Assembly: GCA_964458185.1 (NCBI GenBank)
Contig: CAYWFG010000049.1
Coordinates: forward strand, 1-5,210
Length of the DNA: 5,210 bases
Direction of reading: 5' to 3'
Origin: AB-137-C09 sp964458185
GTDB taxonomy: Bacteria; Pseudomonadota; Zetaproteobacteria; Mariprofundales; Mariprofundaceae
This document shows, one piece after another, positions 1-5,210 of this stretch. The notes under the pieces were generated by a model. That model did no database searches. It was not told where the DNA came from and saw nothing but the letters and a program-made list of their open reading frames with translations. The translations under genes and the position numbers were made by a program. Within the stretch, counting starts at the first letter, position 1; each line of letters starts with the position of its first letter.

Positions 1-83
1 TTTAAGACGGGACAAGCTGCAACTAAAAAAGTGATTTTCTAACATGCTGTAACCCTTTGATTTTATTGCTGTCCCGTCTTAAA
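1..83. repeat. MITE-like element with 14-bp perfect terminal inverted repeats
   Basis: Bases 1-14 (TTTAAGACGGGACA) are the exact reverse complement of bases 70-83. The 55 bases between them are A/T-rich and have no coding potential. A short element with matching ends and no gene is the layout of a MITE or of a solo pair of insertion-sequence ends. The repeat may extend beyond the left edge of the window, so the true outer boundary and any target-site duplication cannot be seen. TTAA sits inside both outer ends (2-5 and 79-82). I do not recognise the insertion-sequence family. The right arm lies within the reading frame that runs to 716, which suggests that the insertion cut or replaced the 5' part of that gene. 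The inverted repeat is directly visible; its status as a mobile element is inference. Confidence 0.6.
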
Positions 84-716
84 AGGGAAGCCGAGATTAG
101 CAAAGACCCCGACCTTGATTTGTTTTCTTTGCTTAAAGAAAAAGATGTCAATGCAGAAGAATTATCTGATATTTCAAGGGATAGTGTTTCTGAAATATAC
201 CTTTTCTTTGATTATGATGGTCATGCAAGTATGGCATCCGATGATAAAATCAAAAAAATGTTACAGCTTTTTAATGAGGAAACGAATGCAGGAAAGCTAT
301 ATATTAGTTACCCCATGTGTGAAGCCTTTAGGCATTTGAGTCATAGCGTTCCTTTCCAAGAAATTACGGTTCTTTGTAAAGAAAACATTCATTACAAAAA
401 GGTTGTGGCTAAAAAATCTGATAAGTGTTACCAAAATCTTAATAAATTAGGTAAAGATCACTGGAATATAATCATTGGTGAGCATTGTAAAAAGTTAGAG
501 TACCTTATGACGGGTAGTTTTTCATTTCCACTAGCTTTGGTAAGCCAATATCAAGTCTTTGTAATGCAAGAAGAAAAGCATATTAAACCAAAAAATGAAG
601 TGGCTGTTTTGAGTGGGTTTCCTGTCCTTATTGCTGATTATTATGGCTATAAAGAATTGCTCACCTTGATCGGTCAATATGAAGTGAACTGCCAACTGCG
701 TAGCATCAAAACCTAA
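57..716 (+). CDS. Probable 5'-truncated hypothetical protein with Toprim-like motifs
   Basis: This is a 219-codon open frame starting at a TTG; the frame is open back to about base 27. No Shine-Dalgarno sequence precedes the TTG, and the first eight or so residues are encoded by the right arm of the inverted-repeat element. The true coding sequence therefore probably starts near KREAEISKDPD and has lost its upstream part. Residues 45-56 (ending FFDYDGH, with D52 and D54) form a hydrophobic strand ending in DxD, followed by YISYPMCEA at 82-90. This order resembles Toprim-like domains of OLD/RloB-type defence proteins, in which a conserved Glu lies N-terminal to the DxD; that part would be missing here. 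No signal peptide or membrane segment is seen. The gene is clearly more AT-rich than the minus-strand genes, which suggests horizontal origin. It ends directly against the stop codon of the converging MMPL gene. The open frame is certain; the function is tentative. Confidence 0.6.
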   Translation: MILLLSRLKREAEISKDPDLDLFSLLKEKDVNAEELSDISRDSVSEIYLFFDYDGHASMASDDKIKKMLQLFNEETNAGKLYISYPMCEAFRHLSHSVPFQEITVLCKENIHYKKVVAKKSDKCYQNLNKLGKDHWNIIIGEHCKKLEYLMTGSFSFPLALVSQYQVFVMQEEKHIKPKNEVAVLSGFPVLIADYYGYKELLTLIGQYEVNCQLRSIKT

Positions 717-3014
717 TCAAGCCAGCCTGCGACTTCGTTTTAACACAATCGGGAACACATAACACGAAGCCAAATAACAAATAGCCATAGAACCTGCGAC
801 CAATGCACCCAGTTTTACTTGCGGGTACAACGGGCCTGTTAATAGCACCAAAAACCCACCAATAACCACAAGGGCATTAAACAATAAAGCACGCCCTGTA
901 TCATGGTTGCTGTGCAACACAATATCAGCATGCGCCATGCCTTGGGCGGCATAATCACGGTAACGGAATAAATAGTGGATAGCAAAATCCACACCAATGC
1001 CCAATGCCATCGCACCAGTGATTGCTGTGCCAATTTCTAACGGCAAACCAACAAGCCCCATGATGCCATAAATCACCACCACCGCCAGCGAGACAGGCAA
1101 CAATGCCAAAGCAGCATCGAGCCAGCGACGAAACATGATTAAACAAAGCAAGAAAATAAACAGCAACGCAAGCGAAAGCGATTGTAATTGCCCTGTGATA
1201 ATTAAATCAGAAAAACGGTAATTGGTAAATGCCGTGCCTGCATATTCCACCGTGGCATGGGGGAACCATTGGGCGATGTTGTTGTTCAGTTCATCAATCA
1301 ACCGTCCAGCTTCGGCACTTTCATCGGTTTTCATTTGAATGCGAACATGTGCCTCGCGGTAATCTGAAGTAATGAAGGTATCAAAATCATCGGGCGCACC
1401 CGAAAAAGAATAGAGCAATAAATACTGCGCTGCCAACGGCGATGTTTCAGGTGGTACGCGGTAAGCATCTTTGCCTTCGTGCATGACTTTGTTCATCTCT
1501 GCCAAAAACTCCGCAATGGACGATGAATCACCGACCACAGGATTTTTTTCAACCAAGGTTTGTAACGATTGCAGACCACTCAAAAAAGATGGTGACAATA
1601 CGCCGTCTTGCTTGCCCGTGTCTATCATCAAATCCAAGGTGTTCGTGCCTGCAAAGTGAGCATTGAGGACTTCATCGGCTTGGCGCAAGGGGTCAGAAGG
1701 ACGAAACTCAGAAACCAGCGACGAATTGACCCGAAGTTGTGCCAAACCCATGCCAGAAACCAGCAATACCACAGCAAAAATCGCCAAAATATGTCGCGGC
1801 TTTTCAACCACCATGCGCGACATCCAATTGAGATAACCACTCAATGCCAAGTCATCCAATGCTTTTTCACGGCGCGGCAAGACCGCCTCAATCGCAGGGA
1901 TAAACAACACTGTAATCACAAAGGCATACGCCACACCGATGGCAGCAAATACGCCAAAATAACGCATGGGTAACAAATCAGAACTTAACATGGCAAGAAA
2001 ACCTGCGCCAGTGGTTAATGTGGTCATCAAAATCGGCGACCACATGCCTGCCATGCCGCGTACAATGGCTTCTTTTTTATCCAGCATGGCATCACGCGCT
2101 GCCTCTACCCGAATATGGGTAATCAAATGCACTGAATCCGCAATACCCACAGCAAGCACCAAAATAGGCAACATGGTAGTGACGGTATACATGGGGATGC
2201 CAAAGGCTGCCATCGTCCCTAACATCCATAATTCAGAGAGAATCACCACCGTTAATGGGATCAATACACCCCGTATATTGCGGAATAATAGAAACAGCAG
2301 CAAAGCCAACAAACCCAGCACCAAAGGCTGCATTTTTTGCATGCTTTGTGGCATATACACGCCAAACACACCTTCAATAATTGGGCGACCCGTAATGAGA
2401 ATATGTTCAGCACCGCCACGGGCATCAATCTCGGCAACTTTTGCTTTGATCAATTGGTAGACTTCGTTGTAATGCCCCACATATTCAGGTGAAGGACGCA
2501 CCACAATTAGCGTACCTTGACCATCGTCACTAACGATTGCCCCCATATAAATACCATTCTCACGCAAGCGTGTTTTCATCGCGGCAATCGCTTCAGGTGT
2601 TGTTGCAGGGTGTGCCATAAAGCGTTCGACTTCCATGCCATCGGGCGTGCCGCGAATATCTTTGATGGTCGAGAGGCTCATCAGGTCAGAGAGCGCGAGC
2701 GAGCGAAACTCTTTGCGCGTTTTCAGCCATTGGGTGAGTTCATCAATCAATGCCAGCGTATGGGCATTGTAAATACCATCCTCTTCGGTGTTTTCAATAC
2801 CGATAACCACCATATCAGAAGCCGAAAACATTTTTTCCAACTTTTTGCGGTTAAGGTAAGCATCCATGCCGTCGGGCAGCATTTTTTCAAGGTTGGTTTC
2901 CATGGTTAAGTGGGGCAACTGCGAGGCAAAGCCTGCCGTCATCAACACCAAAAACACCAGCACCAACCAAGCATAACGAACAATAAAATCAAACAATGGC
3001 TTCATCGTTATCAC
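717..3014 (-). CDS. MMPL/RND-family transporter (COG1033-like)
   Basis: The 765-residue inner-membrane protein has the duplicated RND layout. TM1 is at about 13-30, followed by a periplasmic domain (31-225), then TM2-6 (about 228-244, 249-270, 277-296, 327-345, 351-376). TM7 is at about 407-424, followed by a second periplasmic domain (425-605), then TM8-12 (about 609-628, 632-652, 658-680, 707-725, 733-757). TM4 and TM10 carry the paired motifs VGIADSVH (D293) and GIGVDFAIH (D676), where this family places its proton-relay acidic residues. The length and the single short loop domain per half fit MMPL/HAE3-like proteins rather than the roughly 1000-residue AcrB type. The GTG at 3014 overlaps the upstream TGA as GTGA, which suggests translational coupling. 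An ATG three codons later (3005) is an alternative start, with GGAAG (3017-3021) 11 bases ahead of it and only 2 bases ahead of the GTG. Its partner is the upstream LolA-like gene. A lipid or other hydrophobic cargo is likely, but the substrate is unknown. Confidence 0.93.
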   Translation of the reverse strand: MITMKPLFDFIVRYAWLVLVFLVLMTAGFASQLPHLTMETNLEKMLPDGMDAYLNRKKLEKMFSASDMVVIGIENTEEDGIYNAHTLALIDELTQWLKTRKEFRSLALSDLMSLSTIKDIRGTPDGMEVERFMAHPATTPEAIAAMKTRLRENGIYMGAIVSDDGQGTLIVVRPSPEYVGHYNEVYQLIKAKVAEIDARGGAEHILITGRPIIEGVFGVYMPQSMQKMQPLVLGLLALLLFLLFRNIRGVLIPLTVVILSELWMLGTMAAFGIPMYTVTTMLPILVLAVGIADSVHLITHIRVEAARDAMLDKKEAIVRGMAGMWSPILMTTLTTGAGFLAMLSSDLLPMRYFGVFAAIGVAYAFVITVLFIPAIEAVLPRREKALDDLALSGYLNWMSRMVVEKPRHILAIFAVVLLVSGMGLAQLRVNSSLVSEFRPSDPLRQADEVLNAHFAGTNTLDLMIDTGKQDGVLSPSFLSGLQSLQTLVEKNPVVGDSSSIAEFLAEMNKVMHEGKDAYRVPPETSPLAAQYLLLYSFSGAPDDFDTFITSDYREAHVRIQMKTDESAEAGRLIDELNNNIAQWFPHATVEYAGTAFTNYRFSDLIITGQLQSLSLALLFIFLLCLIMFRRWLDAALALLPVSLAVVVIYGIMGLVGLPLEIGTAITGAMALGIGVDFAIHYLFRYRDYAAQGMAHADIVLHSNHDTGRALLFNALVVIGGFLVLLTGPLYPQVKLGALVAGSMAICYLASCYVFPIVLKRSRRLA

Positions 3015-3817
3015 TGCTTCCGATAGCCACGTTTTAAGGCACGTTGGGTAAACAAACGATCTTTTAGACCTGAGTTGTAGCGTTGTTCGGTGAACGAAAT
3101 AACGGTGGTATGGTTGCTTTGAACATTGTGCATCTCAACGCTAACAGCCGACCAGATATGTTGGATTTCTTCCATTTTGTTCACTCGAAGATGCTTCAGT
3201 TCACGGTCTGCTAAATCCCAGTAGTCCACACGAATCGCAATGCTGGTATTTTTAGTGACATATTGTACCAAACGAGAGTAGCCCAACTCTTGCCCAATTT
3301 CTTTGGACGATGGTATGCCTTCTACCTTCCAGCAATCGTGGTCATGAACCACTTCAGAGCCTAACAGCTTCCATTGATAATCGGATAATTCAGGGCTTTG
3401 TTTCATATCTTCAAAGGTGAAGTCTGTTCCCATAAAATAATCCCCCCGATCAGATGATGAAATACGACGAACTTTTTTTAATGCAGGCAAATACAACCAT
3501 TGGTCATCATCGCTATTGGGGTCATCATAATCAAAGGTGAGTAATGCCGTATCAATAATATTGGCAGGCTTGCGGAAAAAAGTAATCATCTTTTTGTCTT
3601 TGCCAAAATCTTTGCGAAAGCTAATCATTTCACGTTCACGGGTATTGCCATTGCGATCAATCAACTGTTGATGAATGCTTTGAATCACATCATCACCATC
3701 GTAACGGCTATCAGCAGCTTGCATAATACTTAGCCCCGTTGGCGTTTCAGCGTATGCAGAAAAATTTGCTAGCATGATGAGTAATAAGCTGATGATGGTT
3801 GATGTACGAGGGGTCAT
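3011..3817 (-). CDS. LolA-like outer membrane lipoprotein-sorting family protein
   Basis: This is a 268-residue secreted protein. Residues 1-23 form a Sec signal peptide: a basic start (MTPRTST), a hydrophobic core (IISLLLIMLA) and a likely cleavage site after AYA-23. The mature part lacks a Cys after the site, so it is a soluble periplasmic protein rather than a lipoprotein. The region around 105-138, with DQWLYLPALKKVRRI followed by SSDRGDYFMGTDFTFEDM, is typical of the LolA-like family (COG2834/PF17131), which has a half-barrel fold able to hold acyl chains. I place the start at 3817 because AAGGA (3825-3829) precedes it by 7 bases and the signal peptide then begins correctly. An ATG at 3844 adds nine residues but has no ribosome binding site. 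The stop overlaps the MMPL start (GTGA). LolA-like/MMPL pairs are common in proteobacteria, and a role as periplasmic acceptor or shuttle for the transporter's cargo is inferred. It is not the canonical lolA, which is shorter. Confidence 0.88.
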   Translation of the reverse strand: MTPRTSTIISLLLIMLANFSAYAETPTGLSIMQAADSRYDGDDVIQSIHQQLIDRNGNTREREMISFRKDFGKDKKMITFFRKPANIIDTALLTFDYDDPNSDDDQWLYLPALKKVRRISSSDRGDYFMGTDFTFEDMKQSPELSDYQWKLLGSEVVHDHDCWKVEGIPSSKEIGQELGYSRLVQYVTKNTSIAIRVDYWDLADRELKHLRVNKMEEIQHIWSAVSVEMHNVQSNHTTVISFTEQRYNSGLKDRLFTQRALKRGYRKQ

Positions 3818-3824
3818 GGTTTTT

Positions 3825-3829
3825 TCCTT
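3825..3829 (-). promoter_or_regulatory. Ribosome binding site of the LolA-like gene
   Basis: AAGGA on the minus strand lies 7 bases before the ATG at 3817. This decides the start against the upstream in-frame ATG at 3844, which has no such motif. Confidence 0.75.
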
Positions 3830-3873
3830 TTGAAGGCAAAGCATTTAGATTTTTCAGCAACACTAGGGTGGAG

Positions 3874-3896
3874 TGAATATGATGCAAGAATATTCA
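3874..3896. repeat. Short AT-rich inverted repeat between hemC and the LolA-like gene
   Basis: TGAATAT (3874-3880) and ATATTCA (3890-3896) are perfect 7-bp inverted repeats separated by 9 bases. GTGAATA also recurs as a direct repeat at 3873-3879 and 3899-3905. The stem has a single G:C pair and no T-run follows it, so it is not a good terminator. It overlaps the -10 of the weak candidate promoter described separately and could be an operator, or chance in AT-rich spacer DNA. Confidence 0.3.
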
Positions 3897-3914
3897 TGGT
3901 GAATAAAAGGACAA
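3887..3914 (-). promoter_or_regulatory. Weak candidate sigma70 promoter for the LolA-like/MMPL pair
   Basis: On the minus strand, TTGTCC (3909-3914, 4 of 6 matches to the -35 consensus) is followed after 16 bases by TATTCT (3887-3892, 4 of 6 matches to the -10 consensus). It starts just after the hemC stop and would initiate about 60-65 bases before the LolA-like ATG. Such matches arise easily by chance, so read-through from hemC is an equal alternative. Confidence 0.25.
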
Positions 3915-3919
3915 CCCAA

Positions 3920-4843
3920 TCAGAGTACGTTACGGTAAACCTCTTGCAAAATTTCCCGTGCGCCAGCATCAAGCAACTGGTTGGCTAATTGTACACCCAA
4001 TGCTTGTGCATCATGGCGTGATCCCACAAGGGTTTGCTCTAATAGTTCAACACCGTCAACATCACCTACTCTGCCGATAATCGTTAAGCTATCGCCATTC
4101 AGTGTTGCATAGGCTGCAATAGGGACTTGGCAACCACCTTCTAGTGTTGCCAAAAAGGCGCGCTCTGCCTTGGTTCTTACTACCGTATCAGGGTGATTTA
4201 ATTGTGAGACTAAGGCATTGATTACTGTTGCATTATCGCATGTTTGAATGGCAAGCGTGCCTTGCCCTACTGCTGGCAGCATGATCTCTGAATCAATAGG
4301 CCCATCCATGCAGTCATACAAGCCTAAACGTATCACGCCAGCGGCAGCTAAAATAACGGCATCAACTTCATCGCCCAATTTATCTAAACGGGTTTGTACG
4401 CTGCCGCGAATAGAGACACATTCAAGTTGCGGGTAATGGCGTTTTAATTGGCAAATACGACGCAGGCTTGAAGAGCCAACTTTTGCACCAGCAGGTAAAT
4501 TTTTTAAGCCAACACCGCCAACAGTAGCAACCACATCGCGTGGGTCTTCGCGCTCAGGAATGGCACAAATAGACATGCCTTCAGGCAAGTCTGTGGGTAC
4601 GTCTTTCATGGAGTGTACGGCAACATCTGCCCGTCCATCGGCCAAAGCCATGTCGATTTCTTTGGTGAACAGCCCTTTACCACCAACCTTGGCTAAGGGT
4701 ACATCAAGGATTTTATCACCCTTGCTGATAATTTTTATCAACTCTGTGGTAATATTGGGTTGCAGCTTGGTTAGTTCAGCGGCGACAAAGTTTGCTTGCC
4801 ATAGGGCTAATGGCGAACGGCGTGTTGCAATGCGTATATGCAT
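3920..4843 (-). CDS. hemC: Hydroxymethylbilane synthase (porphobilinogen deaminase)
   Basis: This cytoplasmic enzyme (EC 2.5.1.61) of tetrapyrrole/haem synthesis joins four porphobilinogen molecules into hydroxymethylbilane. It has 307 residues, close to the roughly 310 usual in bacteria. Family motifs appear in order: IRIATRRSPLALWQA (3-17), KVGGKGLFTKEID (52-64), VHSMKDVPTDLPEG (76-89, with catalytic Asp81), EREDPRDVV (97-105), GSSSLRR (123-129), IRGSVQTRL (145-153), AAAGVIRLGL (166-175), LPAVGQGTLAIQ (189-200) and EGGCQVPIAAYA (235-246). Cys238 is the attachment site for the dipyrromethane cofactor. The ATG is preceded by AAGGA at 8 bases. One deviation is Ser148, where most homologues have Asn in the RGN segment. 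In many gammaproteobacteria hemD follows hemC directly, whereas here the next gene is the LolA-like one, so hemD must lie elsewhere if present. All key residues are present and the enzyme should be active. Confidence 0.98.
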   Translation of the reverse strand: MHIRIATRRSPLALWQANFVAAELTKLQPNITTELIKIISKGDKILDVPLAKVGGKGLFTKEIDMALADGRADVAVHSMKDVPTDLPEGMSICAIPEREDPRDVVATVGGVGLKNLPAGAKVGSSSLRRICQLKRHYPQLECVSIRGSVQTRLDKLGDEVDAVILAAAGVIRLGLYDCMDGPIDSEIMLPAVGQGTLAIQTCDNATVINALVSQLNHPDTVVRTKAERAFLATLEGGCQVPIAAYATLNGDSLTIIGRVGDVDGVELLEQTLVGSRHDAQALGVQLANQLLDAGAREILQEVYRNVL

Positions 4844-4851
4844 GAATGGAT

Positions 4852-4856
4852 TCCTT
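4852..4856 (-). promoter_or_regulatory. Ribosome binding site of hemC
   Basis: AAGGA on the minus strand, 8 bases before the hemC ATG at 4843. It supports this start, which also gives the usual N-terminus of the family. Confidence 0.75.
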
Positions 4857-4927
4857 CAACGAAAAAAAATATATTTCAAAAATCAACTAATTATTGGCAT
4901 CAAGCCTAGCGTTATTGCAGGCGCAAG

Positions 4928-4956
4928 ATAATAAAAAGTTACTCTGTACACGATAA
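4928..4956 (-). promoter_or_regulatory. Weak candidate promoter of hemC
   Basis: On the minus strand, TATTAT (4928-4933, 5 of 6 matches to the -10 consensus) lies 17 bases after TTATCG (4951-4956, only 3 of 6 matches to the -35 consensus). Long T- and A-tracts just upstream (4954-4992) could act as an UP-like element. The leader would be about 75-80 bases. The rest of the stretch from 4844 to 4963 shows no gene, hairpin or other recognisable feature. Confidence 0.3.
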
Positions 4957-4963
4957 AAAAAAA

Positions 4964-5092
4964 TTAACACCGAGAAAAAATAGATTTTTTTTGATGTATT
5001 ACAAAAGCATCATGAATTAATTTGATCAGTTGAGCTGGATTTCCGCCTTTAGATATCGAAATTATTTCATCCAACCAATCAAGACCATACAC
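4964..5092 (-). other. 42-codon open stretch, possible frameshifted remnant
   Basis: From a GTG at 5090-5092 the minus strand is open for 42 codons to a TAA at 4964-4966. The peptide has a protein-like composition (for example GLDWLDEIISISK, then GGNPAQLIKLIHDAF). It begins exactly where the decayed transposase-like frame loses its similarity, in a different frame. It may therefore be the continuation of that pseudogene after an indel, a piece of another lost gene joined by deletion, or chance. No ribosome binding site precedes the GTG. I recognise no family. Confidence 0.25.
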
Positions 5093-5210
5093 TCAGGAGT
5101 CTCTCATAATCGTGACTCGGGATATTTATTGCGCCGAAATATAGCTTGAATATGTCAATGCACACTACTTTTACTTCGACCTATTAGCATTGCAATTTCA
5201 CGTATATTTT
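5092..5210 (-). pseudogene. Decayed transposase-like helix-turn-helix gene fragment
   Basis: Read on the minus strand from 5208, the frame gives NIREIAMLIGRSKSSVH, a TGA (5155-5157), HIQAIFRRNKYPESRL, a TGA (5104-5106), then ETPE. The first part is a helix-turn-helix of the kind that begins many transposases (REIA..IGRSKSSV). The basic linker and YPES(x)LWET-like segment match my recollection of a transposase-like family in which the two stops would be Arg (CGA to TGA) and Trp (TGG to TGA), each a single G/A or C/T transition. This is strong evidence of a dead gene rather than random sequence. The 5' part lies beyond the window, and the frame is lost after ETPE. The helix-turn-helix and the stops are seen in the sequence; the exact family is from memory and uncertain. 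Confidence 0.55.

Noticed and set aside
684..730. Bidirectional terminator between the converging genes
   Set aside because: No G:C-rich hairpin with a T-run was found on either strand. The GCCAGCCTGC segment does not pair with a second copy nearby.
1608..1973. Plus-strand open frame of 121 codons
   Set aside because: Antisense to the middle of the MMPL gene; His/Arg/Gln-rich composition typical of a shadow frame.
1966..2460. Plus-strand open frame of 164 codons
   Set aside because: It lies antisense inside the MMPL gene, where the minus strand gives clear RND motifs. Its own translation has low complexity and no recognisable domain.
2517..2909. Plus-strand open frame of 130 codons
   Set aside because: Antisense to the first periplasmic domain of the MMPL protein, with no ribosome binding site or family motif. 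It is a frame shadow.
3818..3844. Nine-residue N-terminal extension of the LolA-like protein from the ATG at 3844
   Set aside because: No Shine-Dalgarno sequence precedes 3844. The ATG at 3817 has AAGGA at 7 bases and gives a proper signal peptide.
4560..4931. Plus-strand open frame of 123 codons over the hemC start and its upstream region
   Set aside because: Mostly antisense to the conserved N-terminal half of hemC and without family motifs.
4968..4995. A-tract/T-tract dyad (AAAAAA-TAGA-TTTTTT) as a possible terminator
   Set aside because: The stem is purely A:T with no G:C pairs and would not form a stable terminator hairpin.

Overview
The window looks like a chromosomal segment of a moderately AT-rich Gram-negative proteobacterium. 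It encodes a 12-TM RND/MMPL transporter and a secreted periplasmic LolA-like protein, and its HemC is of the proteobacterial type. The genus cannot be fixed from the sequence; a gamma- or zetaproteobacterium would fit. The core is a run of three genes on the minus strand, read from right to left: hemC (hydroxymethylbilane synthase), a LolA-like periplasmic protein with a signal peptide, and an MMPL/RND-family membrane transporter. The last two overlap by four bases (GTGA) and form a clear two-gene module. That pairing suggests movement of a lipid or another hydrophobic cargo between the inner membrane and the periplasm or outer membrane. hemC lies 102 bases upstream of the module's start codon and may or may not share its transcript.

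Both edges carry signs of mobile DNA. At the left edge, bases 1-14 and 70-83 form a perfect 14-bp inverted repeat around a 55-bp non-coding core, like a miniature inverted-repeat element (MITE) or an element end. It lies at the start of a plus-strand reading frame (to 716) that is noticeably more AT-rich than the minus-strand genes. The frame has no credible ribosome binding site and appears to be the C-terminal part of a longer protein. Its FFDYDGH and YPMCEA motifs recall Toprim-like domains of defence-associated proteins, but this assignment is tentative. Its stop codon directly abuts the stop codon of the converging transporter gene.

At the right edge (about 5092-5208, minus strand) there is a decayed reading frame that no intact gene explains. 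Read through two in-frame TGA codons, it gives a helix-turn-helix motif followed by an arginine-rich linker and a YPES segment, like the N-terminal part of a transposase-type protein. It is then shifted out of frame into a further 42-codon open stretch (4964-5092). The rest of the upstream region of hemC (4844-4963) is A/T-rich and holds only a weak candidate promoter and the hemC ribosome binding site.

I see no tRNA, rRNA, CRISPR array or convincing terminator. The most distinctive points are the two traces of transposition flanking the conserved block, the truncated possible defence gene, and the LolA-like/MMPL pair next to hemC.
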